The notes under the pieces: model-generated | The model's input: the letters and a program-made list of their open reading frames with translations, nothing else | Told to the model about the DNA's origin: nothing | Databases searched by the model: none | Shown: positions 15,365 to 23,519 of the stretch, in pieces | How positions within the stretch are numbered: position 1 is the stretch's first letter | Layout: each line of letters starts with the position of its first letter | Position numbers and translations under genes: made by a program | NCBI GenBank assembly: GCA_964572855.1 | Contig: CAZNGF010000013.1 | Span: 1 to 43,466 of the forward strand | DNA from: CAZNGF01 sp964572855 | GTDB lineage: Bacteria; Bipolaricaulota; Bipolaricaulia; RBG-16-55-9; JAJCYT01 | Direction of reading: 5' to 3' | DNA: 43,466 nucleotides

Positions 15365-16200
15365 GCGCCGTTACCCTTGGCGGAAAGCCGAAACTGGATC
15401 TGGGCGGCCAGGTGGCCGGCAAACAGCACGACCATGGCCATGATCCAGGCCCAGAGCACGAGCGTGATTACCATGGCCAGCGAGCCGTAGATGAGGCTGT
15501 AGTTGGCGAAGGTGCCCAGGTAATGGAAGAAGAGCAACTGGGCGATCCCCGTCAGCGCCGTGGCCGCGGCCGCGCCGCCCAGGGCGGCCGCCCAGCGCAC
15601 CGCGGGCCGGGGCACGAAGCGATACAGCAGCAGAAAGGCGATCCCCAACAGCGCGCGCGGCATCCAGTTGGCAAGCGGGCTGAGCGCGCGCAGCCCGGTC
15701 CAGTCGGCCAGGTCAATCCAGCGTTGCAGCACTTCCCAAAGCGACTGCAGTCCGAGCGCGAGCGCGAACGTCAGCCCGATGGTGGCCACCATGGCCAGTT
15801 GTACGATGGTGCGTCGCACGAGGCCGTAACGCTCTTCGACGTCGAAGGCCGCGTTGAGCGCGGTGGAGAGCGCGCCGAACACGCGCGAGCCCGCCCACAG
15901 CAACACCCCCAGCGACAGCAGGCTCGCCCCGCCCCGGCGCCGCACGGTTTCCCGCACGATGGCTTCGATTTGATCCGAACCGCGTGGCAGAACGTCCCCG
16001 AGCCACTGCGTCGCCTGCTGCACCGCCCACTGTGGGTCGACGAAGTAGGCCGCGACCGAGGCGAGCGCAAGCAAGAGCGGGAACAACGACAGAAGCGCGT
16101 AATAGGCGATGGCTGCGGCCCAGTTAGGCCCGTATCCCCGCGCGAACGCGCGCCCCGCCGCCAGCAGCACGCGCCCCGCCGCGGCCAGGGCCGCGCTCAT
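15361..16200 (-). CDS. YihY/BrkB-family inner-membrane protein
   Basis: Polytopic membrane protein of 279 residues in the YihY/virulence factor BrkB family (once mislabelled RNase BN). Landmarks are the N-terminal NWAAAIAYYALLSLFPLLLAL, LLWAGSRVFGALSTALNAAFDVEERYG in the first half, and the C-terminal NYSLIYGSLAMVITLVLWAWIMAMVVLFAGHLAAQ. About six membrane helices are apparent. The biochemical role of the family is not established; transport or envelope functions have been suggested. The start ATG 16200 overlaps the stop of the mechanosensitive channel gene (ATGA), so both are made together. Confidence 0.9.
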   Translation of the reverse strand: MSAALAAAGRVLLAAGRAFARGYGPNWAAAIAYYALLSLFPLLLALASVAAYFVDPQWAVQQATQWLGDVLPRGSDQIEAIVRETVRRRGGASLLSLGVLLWAGSRVFGALSTALNAAFDVEERYGLVRRTIVQLAMVATIGLTFALALGLQSLWEVLQRWIDLADWTGLRALSPLANWMPRALLGIAFLLLYRFVPRPAVRWAAALGGAAAATALTGIAQLLFFHYLGTFANYSLIYGSLAMVITLVLWAWIMAMVVLFAGHLAAQIQFRLSAKGNGA

Positions 16201-17261
16201 CCCTCCGGCGGGGCCGAGGCCAGGTAGAGCTTGTTGGTGGGGTAGGCAAACGCGATCCCTTCCTCGGCGAAGCGGCGGAAGATCGCGAGGTTGATGCGCT
16301 GCTGGATGTCCATATAGACGTTGTAGTCCGCGCTCAGCACGTAGTAGACGACCTCGAACACGAGCGAAAAGTCCCCGTAGCGCTTGAAGTGGGCGCGATC
16401 GAAGCGGGTGAGTTTCTCCGTTTCGACGATCTGTCTCAGCCAGCCGGGCACGGCCTCCAACGTGTCCGCCGGGGTCTCGTACACGATTCCGAGCTCAAAG
16501 GTGACCCGGCGCTCCTCCATGCGCTTATAGTTGCGGATGCGGCTCTGCAGCAGGTCGTTGTTGGCGAACACGAGCTGCTCGCCCGACAGGCTCCGCACCC
16601 GCGTCGTCTTCAGGCCGATTCGTTCGATCGTGCCCATGTGTTCGCCCACGATCACGAAGTCGCCGATCACAAACGGCTTGTCCAGGATGATCGAGAGCGA
16701 GGCGAACAGGTCGCCCAGCACGTTCTGCAGCGCGAGCGCCACCGCCACCCCGCCCACGCCCAGGCCGGCCACGAGCGCCGTGATGTTGACGCCCAGGTTG
16801 TCCAGCACGATTAACACGAAGATCGCCCACAGGACGATGCGCCCCAGCAGCCGCAGGCCCGTCATGGTTGTGGCCAGGTTGGGGTCTTGTTCCAGGCGCG
16901 CTTGCATGCCGCGCTGGACCCAGAACGTGACCACCCGGTCGCCCCAGAACGCGAACTGGAGCAGCACGGCCAGCAGCACGGCCTTGCCGGCGAGCGCCTC
17001 CAGCCCGGCGGGCAGGCGCAAGACGAGCGATCCCAGATAGAGCGAGAGCAGCGCGACCAGCAGCGTGCGGCTGCGCTTGAGCAGGTCGACGGCCAAGTCG
17101 TCCCACGCCGTGCGGCTGCGCTCGCTCAGCGCGGTCAGGCGCCGCAGCGCCAGCCGGATGACCACGCGTCCCACCGCAAACGCCGCCAGCGCGATCCCGA
17201 GCGCGCTGAGCCAAAGCAGGACGCTGTTGCCGTAGTGCGCTTGTGCGAGCCATGCGGGCAT
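16197..17261 (-). CDS. Small-conductance mechanosensitive channel (MscS family)
   Basis: Membrane channel that opens under tension to relieve hypo-osmotic stress, 354 residues. Several N-terminal hydrophobic helices precede the pore helix TM3, whose Gly/Ala-rich line AGLGVGGVAVALALQN is at about 165-180. The MscS beta-domain signature follows (DLFASLSIILDKPFVIGDFVIVGEHMGTIERIGLKTTRVRSL), then VFANNDLLQSRIRNYKR and a mixed alpha/beta C-terminal domain ending at FAYPTNKLYLA. ATG 17261 lies just after GGGAGGGG. It is the first gene of a two-gene operon with the YihY protein. Confidence 0.95.
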   Translation of the reverse strand: MPAWLAQAHYGNSVLLWLSALGIALAAFAVGRVVIRLALRRLTALSERSRTAWDDLAVDLLKRSRTLLVALLSLYLGSLVLRLPAGLEALAGKAVLLAVLLQFAFWGDRVVTFWVQRGMQARLEQDPNLATTMTGLRLLGRIVLWAIFVLIVLDNLGVNITALVAGLGVGGVAVALALQNVLGDLFASLSIILDKPFVIGDFVIVGEHMGTIERIGLKTTRVRSLSGEQLVFANNDLLQSRIRNYKRMEERRVTFELGIVYETPADTLEAVPGWLRQIVETEKLTRFDRAHFKRYGDFSLVFEVVYYVLSADYNVYMDIQQRINLAIFRRFAEEGIAFAYPTNKLYLASAPPEG

Positions 17262-17345
17262 GGGCCCCTCCCGTGCGCGGGGTTGTGCCCCATCTTAGTG
17301 ACTCACCCCCGCGAGTTCATGCGGCGCGCCCGGGGCGACGCCGCG

Positions 17346-17374
17346 TTGGCGCCGGTGCCGCCCACACTTACAAT
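17346..17374 (+). promoter_or_regulatory. Promoter of the micro-gene at 17402
   Basis: -35 TTGGCG (17346-17351) and -10 TACAAT (17369-17374) are separated by exactly 17 bases. Transcription would start near 17381, and GGGAGG (17391-17396) lies 5 bases before ATG 17402. A complete promoter, ribosome site and start codon set within 60 bases is unlikely to be chance. Confidence 0.6.
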
Positions 17375-17401
17375 CTGGGTCGCTGGAACCGGGAGGTCCG
17401 G

Positions 17402-17514
17402 ATGAAGCGCAAGCGGCTCACCGAAAAGCATTTCTGGTGCCTGGAACAGCTCGACTTCACCACGGTACGATCATCATCCAGGACGTGGAGCGGCTCAAGG
17501 AGGCGGAAGGTTAA
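17402..17514 (+). pseudogene. Frameshifted micro-gene of about 37 codons, unknown function
   Basis: ATG 17402, preceded by GGGAGG and a full promoter, reads MKRKRLTEKHFWCLEQLDFTT and then runs into nonsense-like sequence antisense to the next gene. Shifting by one base at about 17460-17466 restores GTIIIQDVERLKEAEG and a TAA at 17512-17514. That stop abuts the convergent stop of the hydrolase gene (17511-17513), which suits a real gene boundary. The original product would thus be about 37 residues, basic at its N-terminus and acidic at its end. The shift could be a sequencing or assembly error, a decayed gene, or programmed; there is no obvious slippery heptamer. I do not recognise the protein. 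Confidence 0.45.
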
Positions 17515-18260
17515 CCCTCTTCCAGCACGATGCGAGTCCCGTCGTGCGCCAAGCGCACCGCCCCGTCGAAGTGGGCGCGGACGCCTCGGAGCAGCGCTGC
17601 GCCGGCGGCGGCGGCTTCCGGGTAGAAGTGCGTGAGCCAGAGCGCGCCGAGTTCCGCCCCGGCCAGCGCGCGCCCCAGGCCGCCGGGCGTGGCATGGCCC
17701 GCCCCGTCGGGGTGCGCGTCCGTGTACGAGCACTCGTGCACGAGGGCCTCACACCCGGAGGCAAACGCCTTGAGCGACGGCACCGGCTCGCTGTCGCCGC
17801 AGACCGCCAACCGGCCGTCGAACTTGTAGGCCAGCGAGGGTAGCTGGAAATGGCGCAGGGCCAGGGTCTCGACCCGGAAGCCCGTGACCTCGGTCGCCGC
17901 GCCCGCGGCCAAGTCGTGCGCCGAAACGGAAACCGAGCCTTCGACGTAGGGAAAGAGCGCGACGAGCTTGGCCACGAGATCCCGCGTGCCGGCGGGGCCG
18001 TAGACGGACGTGTGCGGGTGGCCGAGCAGCCAGCGTCCGGTCACGACGCTCAGGAGATCGATCATGTGGTCCAGGTGGTGGTGCGTGAGCAGGACCGTGT
18101 CGAGCCGCCCCCAGTCGACGCCGAGCTCGCAGAGGCGCTGATACACCCCGCTGCCGCAGTCGAGCAACAGCGGCCGGCCGCCCCTTTCCAGCAGGAAGCC
18201 GCTCTGGGCGCGTTTGGGGTCGGGCACGGGGCCGGCCGTGCCCAGGATGGTGAGCCTCAT
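17511..18260 (-). CDS. Metallo-beta-lactamase-fold hydrolase (RNase Z-like)
   Basis: Predicted zinc-dependent hydrolase, 249 residues. The metal site HHHLDH is at 60-65 (H60, H62, D64, H65), followed by later ligands in ALRHFQLPSLAYKFDGRLAVCGDSEP (Asp of CGDS) and the terminal WLTHFYP. The HECSYTDAHPDGAGHATPGGLGRAL stretch resembles the catalytic His region of RNase Z/BN-type and arylsulfatase-type enzymes. ATG 18260 overlaps the stop of the adenylate cyclase gene (ATGA), so it is the last member of the hydroxylase operon. It lacks the flexible exosite arm of true tRNase Z, so tRNA processing is doubtful. A small-molecule ester or thioester substrate would suit the context, but that is inference. 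Confidence 0.85.
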   Translation of the reverse strand: MRLTILGTAGPVPDPKRAQSGFLLERGGRPLLLDCGSGVYQRLCELGVDWGRLDTVLLTHHHLDHMIDLLSVVTGRWLLGHPHTSVYGPAGTRDLVAKLVALFPYVEGSVSVSAHDLAAGAATEVTGFRVETLALRHFQLPSLAYKFDGRLAVCGDSEPVPSLKAFASGCEALVHECSYTDAHPDGAGHATPGGLGRALAGAELGALWLTHFYPEAAAAGAALLRGVRAHFDGAVRLAHDGTRIVLEEG

Positions 18261-19114
18261 CGGGGCGGGTCCTCCAGGCGGCGCTCCATATGGTCGAGTT
18301 CCCGCTCGACGGCCGAGTCCAGCGGGTGCGAGAGCGCCTCGACGGGCTGGAAGGCGTAGAGGCGCTGCGGCTCGCGGATGCCGTCGAGCCGGCGCTGGCC
18401 CCGGTCCACGAACTGGTACCCCTTGAGCGCTCCGGCGAGGTTGCGCACGACCTCGGAGCAGAACACCTGCCCGCCGTCGGCCTGCTGCATGACGCGCTGG
18501 GCCAGGTTGACGGTCTGGCCGATGTAGTCGCGCTCGCTCTGGATGGGCTCGCCGGCGTGCAGCCCCATGCGCACGCGCAGCCGCTTGCCCTCGTCCGAGG
18601 CCAACTGGGCCAGCTCGCGTTGGGCCTCGCCCGCGCACAGCAGCGCCTTGCGCGCGCTCGAAAAGCAGAAGATAAAGCCGTCGCCGAGTTGCTTGATCTC
18701 GCTGCCGCCGTGGCTTTCGGCGGCGCGACGCAACACGCGGTTGTGCCGCTGGACCAGCTCGAAGGCGGCCTCGTCCCCGTGTCGGTCGAGCAGGCGGGTG
18801 AAGCCCTCGATGTCGGTGAACAGGAACACGGTCACGCCCTCGGGCAGAGTCTGCTGTTCGATCTCGCGCAGATCCTGCGGGGTGAGCTCGCGCTGCGGCG
18901 GGAGCGTGTCCTGGCGGGATTGGCTCAGTTGCTCATGCAACCGTGCGACCTCGCGGCGCAGTGCCTTGACGTCCTTGGTCTCGCCCCGCACGACCGATAC
19001 GACCTTGACCACCGTATCGCCGAGCACCGCAACCATGCCAATCGAAAGCGCCGTCAGCGGGATGACGACGAAGATCCAGAACCACCACTCGTTGAACAGG
19101 AACGTGGGGATCAT
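18257..19114 (-). CDS. Membrane-anchored class III adenylate cyclase
   Basis: Likely makes cAMP at the inner membrane face; 285 residues. An N-terminal helix (about 9-33: WWFWIFVVIPLTALSIGMV) is followed by a short coiled coil (about 45-68) and a class III cyclase catalytic domain (about 93-265). The metal aspartates are D101 (FTDIEGFT) and D145 (LGDGF). K141 (EIKQLGDG) and D196 (RDYIGQ) are the adenine-selecting pair, so ATP rather than GTP is expected. N203 and R207 (VNLAQR) are the transition-state residues. The site looks complete and able to work as a homodimer. ATG 19114 overlaps the stop of the molybdenum-subunit gene, and its own stop overlaps the hydrolase start. Linking a cyclase so tightly to a hydroxylase is unusual. 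Confidence 0.9.
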   Translation of the reverse strand: MIPTFLFNEWWFWIFVVIPLTALSIGMVAVLGDTVVKVVSVVRGETKDVKALRREVARLHEQLSQSRQDTLPPQRELTPQDLREIEQQTLPEGVTVFLFTDIEGFTRLLDRHGDEAAFELVQRHNRVLRRAAESHGGSEIKQLGDGFIFCFSSARKALLCAGEAQRELAQLASDEGKRLRVRMGLHAGEPIQSERDYIGQTVNLAQRVMQQADGGQVFCSEVVRNLAGALKGYQFVDRGQRRLDGIREPQRLYAFQPVEALSHPLDSAVERELDHMERRLEDPPR

Positions 19115-21522
19115 AGCGCCTCGCTCAGCTTGCCCTTCCACCCGGGCGGCGGGTCGACTTGGATGGGCGCGGGGAACGTGAGCTCGGGCACGCCCTTGGG
19201 ACCCACGCGCCCCGCGCCGCCCTGGGCCCGCTGTTCTAGTGCCGCCAGCACCTTCTCGGCCGTGATCGGGGTCTCGTCGATCCGCACGCCTACGGCGTCG
19301 TAGACCGCGTTGGCCACGGCCGGCAGCACGGGCAGCAGCGGCCCCTGGCCCACCTCCTTGGCGCCGAACGGCCCGCGCGCCTCGTGCGCCTTGACCAGGA
19401 TCGTCTCCACCGGCGGCATGTCGTTGGCCGTGGGGGACTTGTAGTCGAGCATCGAGGGGATCTTGTGCGTGCCGAGCTTGGTGCGGAAAGGGTACTCCTC
19501 CATCAGCACCTCGCCCAGGGCCATGTAGACGCTGCCCTCGACCTGGCCGATCACGAGCGTCTCGTTGATGCACTCGCCGATGTCGTGGGCCAGCCAGACC
19601 TTTTCGATCTCGATTTCGCCCGTCTCGGGATCGACGTCCACTTGGGCCACGCAGGCCGAGTAGCTGTAGGCCGGCGTGGGCCCCACGCCCGAGCCCTTGT
19701 AGTTGCCGGGCTTGCGCGGCGGTCGGTAGCTGCCCGTGGCCGAGAGCGGTCCGTGGTGTGCCTCGGCGACCTGGGCGGCCTCCTGAATGCTCAGGTCCGT
19801 CTTCGGGTCGGACGCGTCGAAGACGCGCCCGTCGCGCAGGGCGAGCCGCGCGCTCGGGACGCCCAACTTCTGCGACACGGGCCCCAACAGCAGGTCGCGC
19901 ATGCGCTCGGCGGCCTGTTTGGCCGCGTTGCCCATCATCATCGTGACGCGGCTGGAATAGCTCCCCAGGTCGATCGGCGTCAGGTCGGTGTCGGCGGTCA
20001 CGAGCTGGACGTCGCCCGGCGCCACGCCCAGCACCTCGGCCACGATGGTGGCCAGCACGGTGTCCGAGCCCTGGCCGATGTCGATGGCGCCCGTGTAGGC
20101 CGTCACGGTGCCCATGCGATCGATGCGCACCTCGACCTCGGAGTGCGGCAAATCGTTCCAGTAGATCGGCAGCCCCGCGCCGCAGATGTAGGAACCCACC
20201 GCCAATCCAACGCCCCTGCCGCGCGGCAGTTTCCCATGCTTTTCTTTGAACTTGGAGGCGTCTGCAACCCGGTCGATGCATTCCTCCAGGCCGCAGGTCG
20301 TGACCTGGAGCCAGTTGACCGTGAGCGAGTGCGGTGTGATCAGATTGTGCTTGCGGATCTCTAGGGGATCGAGCCCAAGCCGTTCGGCCACCTTGTCGAA
20401 GTGGATCTCCAGGCCGAAGCGGGGCTGCGGCGTGCCGTGCCCGCGCTTGGGGCCGCAGGGGGGCTTGTTGGTAAACGCCCGCACGCCCTCGAACCTGTAG
20501 GCCGGTACCCGGTAGGTCACGGTCTGCAGTGCGCCGGTGTAGTAGGTGCTGGCCGGCCCGTAGCTGCCGTGCGCGCCGCCGTCCAGGAACGTCTTGAAGT
20601 GCATCCCGGCTAGTTTGCCGTCGTGGGTCCAGCCCGTCTTGACCCACATGAGCACGGGATGGCGGCCGCGGTGCGTGTAGAAAACCTCCTCGCGCGCGAG
20701 CGTGATCTTGACCGGCCGGCCCGTGATCATGGAAAGCTTGCAGGCCGCGACCTCGTGCGAGAAGGGGTCGTCCTTGCCGCCGAAGCCGCCGCCGATGGGC
20801 GGGGCGATCACGCGGATGCGGCTCGACGGCATCTGGAACACCTTGGCCAGCGCGCGGTGGACGTAGTGCGGCGTCTGGGTGGCCGACCAGAGCGTGAGTT
20901 TGCCGTGCGGCTCGTAGTGGGCCAGCGCGCTGTGCTGCTCCATGGGCAGGTGCGTGTTGCCCTCGTAGAAGAAGACGTCCTCGACGGCGAAGTCCGCCTC
21001 TTGAAGCGCCGCGTCCACGTCGCCGAATTCGAGTGAGACGATCTTGTGGATGTTGCCGCCGTAGCCGAAATCCTCGTGGATGCGCCCCTCGGCGTCGAGC
21101 GATGTGCCCACGGCGTCTTCGATCGAGAACACGGGGGGCAGCGGTTCGTACTCGACCCGGATCAGCTCGCAAGCCGCCTCGGCCGTCTCCTCGTCGACCG
21201 CGGCCACGGCTGCCACGGGATCGCCCACGTAGCGCACCTTCTCGACCGCCAGGGCATGTTCGTCCTGGCTGGTGGGCATGATGCCGAACTTCACCGGCAG
21301 CGCCTCGCCGGTGAGCACGGCTAACACGCCGGGCAGCGCCTCGGCCTCGGCCGTGTCGATCGACTTGATGCGGGCGTGGGCCTGCGTGGCGCGCAGCAGC
21401 TTGCCGTGGGCCATGCGCGGCAGGGCCAGGTCGTCGGTGTACTTGGCCCAGCCCAGGCTCTTGCCCAGCCCGTCGACCTTGGGGCCGGGCTTGCCGATGT
21501 GGGCATACTCCGTGGTCGCCAT
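19111..21522 (-). CDS. Molybdenum hydroxylase large subunit (4-hydroxybenzoyl-CoA-reductase-like)
   Basis: Molybdopterin-cytosine-dinucleotide-binding subunit of a xanthine dehydrogenase-family enzyme, 803 residues. The N-terminal half (KVDGLGKSLGWAKYTDDLALPRMAHGKLLRA) precedes GGFGGKDDPFSHEVA and the active-site loop KRGHGTPQPRF. Next come YTGAIDIGQGSDTVLATIVAEVLG and TPIDLGSYSSRVTMMMGNAA, a wording typical of 4-hydroxybenzoyl-CoA reductase alpha subunits. The C-terminal FGAKEVGQGPLLPVLPA carries Gln726, where the family normally has the catalytic Glu (VGEPPL/EGP). The start ATG 21522 overlaps the small-subunit stop (TGATG). Partner subunits are at 21522-22028 and 23520-24533. The substrate is unproven; an aromatic CoA thioester or a heterocycle is possible. 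Confidence 0.9.
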   Translation of the reverse strand: MATTEYAHIGKPGPKVDGLGKSLGWAKYTDDLALPRMAHGKLLRATQAHARIKSIDTAEAEALPGVLAVLTGEALPVKFGIMPTSQDEHALAVEKVRYVGDPVAAVAAVDEETAEAACELIRVEYEPLPPVFSIEDAVGTSLDAEGRIHEDFGYGGNIHKIVSLEFGDVDAALQEADFAVEDVFFYEGNTHLPMEQHSALAHYEPHGKLTLWSATQTPHYVHRALAKVFQMPSSRIRVIAPPIGGGFGGKDDPFSHEVAACKLSMITGRPVKITLAREEVFYTHRGRHPVLMWVKTGWTHDGKLAGMHFKTFLDGGAHGSYGPASTYYTGALQTVTYRVPAYRFEGVRAFTNKPPCGPKRGHGTPQPRFGLEIHFDKVAERLGLDPLEIRKHNLITPHSLTVNWLQVTTCGLEECIDRVADASKFKEKHGKLPRGRGVGLAVGSYICGAGLPIYWNDLPHSEVEVRIDRMGTVTAYTGAIDIGQGSDTVLATIVAEVLGVAPGDVQLVTADTDLTPIDLGSYSSRVTMMMGNAAKQAAERMRDLLLGPVSQKLGVPSARLALRDGRVFDASDPKTDLSIQEAAQVAEAHHGPLSATGSYRPPRKPGNYKGSGVGPTPAYSYSACVAQVDVDPETGEIEIEKVWLAHDIGECINETLVIGQVEGSVYMALGEVLMEEYPFRTKLGTHKIPSMLDYKSPTANDMPPVETILVKAHEARGPFGAKEVGQGPLLPVLPAVANAVYDAVGVRIDETPITAEKVLAALEQRAQGGAGRVGPKGVPELTFPAPIQVDPPPGWKGKLSEAL

Positions 21523-22028
21523 CAGGCTCCTTTCGCAGGCCCGTTCGAAGCACAGCCCATCCGCTCGGCGGCCAGCTCCACGGCCTCGAAGATTTTCAGA
21601 TACCCTGTGCAGCGGCAGAGGTTGCCGGAAAGGGCTTCCTGGATCGTTTCGCGGTCGGCGGCGGGCTGGTCGTCCAGCAATGCCTTGGCGGTCAGAATCA
21701 TCCCCGGCGTGCAGTAGCCGCACTGCGCGGCGCCCAGCTCGGTGAACGTCTCCTGGAGCGGGTGCGGTTTCCCGTTCTGCGCGACGCCCTCGACCGTCGT
21801 GATCTCCCGCCCCTGCACCTCGACCGGCAGCGTGAGGCAGGAGAGGATCGGCACCCCGTCGACCAGCACGGTGCACGTGCCGCACTCGCCCACCTCGCAG
21901 CCGTGCTTGGTGCCGGTCAGGTCCATCTCCTCGCGCAGGACTTCCAAGAGCGTCTTGTGGACCGGCGCCAGCACCCGATGCGCTTCCCCGTTGACGTGCA
22001 GCGTCAAAGACGCCCTGTCCCCGTTCAC
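21522..22028 (-). CDS. Molybdenum hydroxylase [2Fe-2S] subunit
   Basis: Electron-transfer subunit of the same enzyme, 168 residues, two-domain [2Fe-2S] protein of the CoxS/HcrC type. The plant-ferredoxin-like domain holds C44, C49, C52 and C64 (GCEVGECGTC...SC). The four-helix domain holds C103, C106, C138 and C140 (CGYC...LCRC). All eight ligands are present. GTG 22028 is the apparent start; the ribosome site AAAGGGG is rather far (about 12 bases). It is the first gene of the operon that continues with the molybdenum subunit, the adenylate cyclase and the hydrolase. Confidence 0.95.
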   Translation of the reverse strand: MNGDRASLTLHVNGEAHRVLAPVHKTLLEVLREEMDLTGTKHGCEVGECGTCTVLVDGVPILSCLTLPVEVQGREITTVEGVAQNGKPHPLQETFTELGAAQCGYCTPGMILTAKALLDDQPAADRETIQEALSGNLCRCTGYLKIFEAVELAAERMGCASNGPAKGA

Positions 22029-22073
22029 GCGCGATCAACCCCTTTGCGCCGATGTAGCGGTGTGTGCAGGGTC

Positions 22074-22102
22074 AGTATAAAACGGGCGCGAATCGTTGTC
22101 GA
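22074..22102 (-). promoter_or_regulatory. Promoter of the molybdenum hydroxylase operon
   Basis: On the minus strand -35 TCGACA (22102-22097) and -10 TATACT (22079-22074) are 17 bases apart. The start would be near 22067, about 40 bases before GTG 22028. The divergent propeller-protein gene begins about 110 bases away, so the intervening region may carry shared control sites, though I see no clear operator. Confidence 0.6.
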
Positions 22103-22213
22103 GATCGCGGGAACGCGCGTTCCCCGGCTTTGCGTGCCGCTTCCGCCCGCGGTCGTAATCCCAAAGGCGCGGGACTACACTGGAGAGAACCCCTGACGAG
22201 GAGGTCGATTCCG

Positions 22214-23380
22214 TTGCGACCCCTGCGAAACAAGTTGGCCCTAGCCGTGTTGATCGTCGTTTTCATCGGGTTGGCTCCCGGAGAGGCGCTGCAGGAAGGC
22301 TGGGTGGTCGAGCGCGTGGAACAGGGCACCAAGCCGGCCCTGACGCTGGACGCTAGCGGAAGGCCCGTGATCGCGCACATGCTGGAGCGCCGGGGCGGCT
22401 TCGTGAAGGCGGCCACGCGCGGCCAGAACGGCTGGAGCTCCGCGCTGGTGGCCGAGGGCTACTTCTACGGGCCGCTCGACGTGGCCACCGACCCCGAGGG
22501 CCGGATTCACATCGTCTATCACGACCACCAGGCCCCCAACTTCAACCCCAACGTCGGCGACCTGGCCCACGCCGTCCGGCAGGATGCAAGCTGGGCGGTC
22601 GAGCCGCTTGCCAATCGCGGCCACGACGGCTGGGACGCGCGCCTGGTCTTCGATGCCAACGGCGCGCTGCACGCCAGCGCCGTGGACCCGCTGGACTTCA
22701 ACGGGCGCGGGGTCGAGTACTACCTGCTGACGCCGGACGGCGCGCTGGTCGTCGAGGCCGTGGGCAGCGCGCCGCAGACGTATCGGTTCGCCACCGCGAT
22801 CGCGCTCGGTCCCGACGGTGAACCCCGCATCTCGTACTTCGACCTCAACGCCAGCCGACTGAGGCTGGCCACGCGCGCAGGCCCCGGCGACTGGACGCTG
22901 GAAACCGTGGACGACGCGGCCGGGACGGGGGCGTTCTCCTCCCTGAAGATCGACCCCAAGGGCGGTCTCCATCTCAGCTACTTCGAAAGCGACGGCGGCC
23001 CGGCTTTTGCCGACGCGGGCCGGATCAAATACGCCTTCCGCCCCAACCCCGACGCGCCGTGGCGGATCGAGGTGATCGACAGGTTGGATCAGGTGTTCTC
23101 CGGCTTCACGGGCGCGCGCAACCTCACCTCGCTGGCGCTGGACTCGGCGGGGAACCCGTGGGTGGCTTACTCGGATGAGTCGGTCCTCAAGCTGGCCCGC
23201 TTCGACGGGCAGAATTGGCAAATCCAAACGGTCGTCGAGGCCGGCGAGCGCCCGCTGGGCCAGCTCGTCTCGCTGGTGTTGGACGCGGACGACCGGCCGC
23301 ACCTGAGCTACCACGAGGTCACCAACAAGGACCCGCTCGACGGAATCGTCTTCTACGCCACGCCGGCTGAGATGCCGTGA
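22214..23380 (+). CDS. Secreted propeller-like repeat protein of unknown function
   Basis: I do not recognise a specific family. The 388-residue product starts at TTG 22214, nine bases after AGGAGG, with a signal peptide (RNKLALAVLIVVFIGLAPGEA). The mature part is made of about six repeats of roughly 55 residues. Each carries a core like D-(A/P)-x-G-x-(P/I)-x-(I/L)-(S/A)-Y: TLDASGRPVIAHM, TDPEGRIHIVYHD, FDANGALHASAV, LGPDGEPRISYFD, IDPKGGLHLSYFE, LDSAGNPWVAYSD and VLDADDRPHLSYHE. This is the pattern of a beta-propeller (BNR/sialidase-like), with paired strands reading W-x-(V/I)-(E/Q)-x-V in between. It lies between the two transcription units of the molybdenum hydroxylase, so an accessory or sensory role is possible but unsupported. 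Confidence 0.75.
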   Translation: MRPLRNKLALAVLIVVFIGLAPGEALQEGWVVERVEQGTKPALTLDASGRPVIAHMLERRGGFVKAATRGQNGWSSALVAEGYFYGPLDVATDPEGRIHIVYHDHQAPNFNPNVGDLAHAVRQDASWAVEPLANRGHDGWDARLVFDANGALHASAVDPLDFNGRGVEYYLLTPDGALVVEAVGSAPQTYRFATAIALGPDGEPRISYFDLNASRLRLATRAGPGDWTLETVDDAAGTGAFSSLKIDPKGGLHLSYFESDGGPAFADAGRIKYAFRPNPDAPWRIEVIDRLDQVFSGFTGARNLTSLALDSAGNPWVAYSDESVLKLARFDGQNWQIQTVVEAGERPLGQLVSLVLDADDRPHLSYHEVTNKDPLDGIVFYATPAEMP

Positions 23381-23440
23381 AGCGACGTTGGTCCGCGCTT
23401 GAGGGGCTGGTTTGATCTTGCCTTCCAGCTCGGGCTCCCG

Positions 23441-23471
23441 TTGGACGTCGTGCGAACGAGACGCCTATAAT
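23441..23471 (+). promoter_or_regulatory. Promoter of the FAD subunit gene
   Basis: A consensus -10 TATAAT (23466-23471) lies upstream of the gene at 23520. The best -35 is TTGGAC (23441-23446) with a long 19-base spacer. Transcription would start near 23478, leaving a 42-base leader that contains GAGGAGG just before ATG 23520. The rest of the interval 23381-23519 shows nothing else. Confidence 0.55.
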
Positions 23472-23519
23472 GCACGTCGAGGACACCGCGCGTCCCGCCC
23501 AAACTGAGGAGGATTCCAG

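Noticed and set aside
17455..17470. Programmed ribosomal frameshift in the micro-gene
   Set aside because: There is no slippery heptamer or downstream pseudoknot visible; error or decay explains it better.
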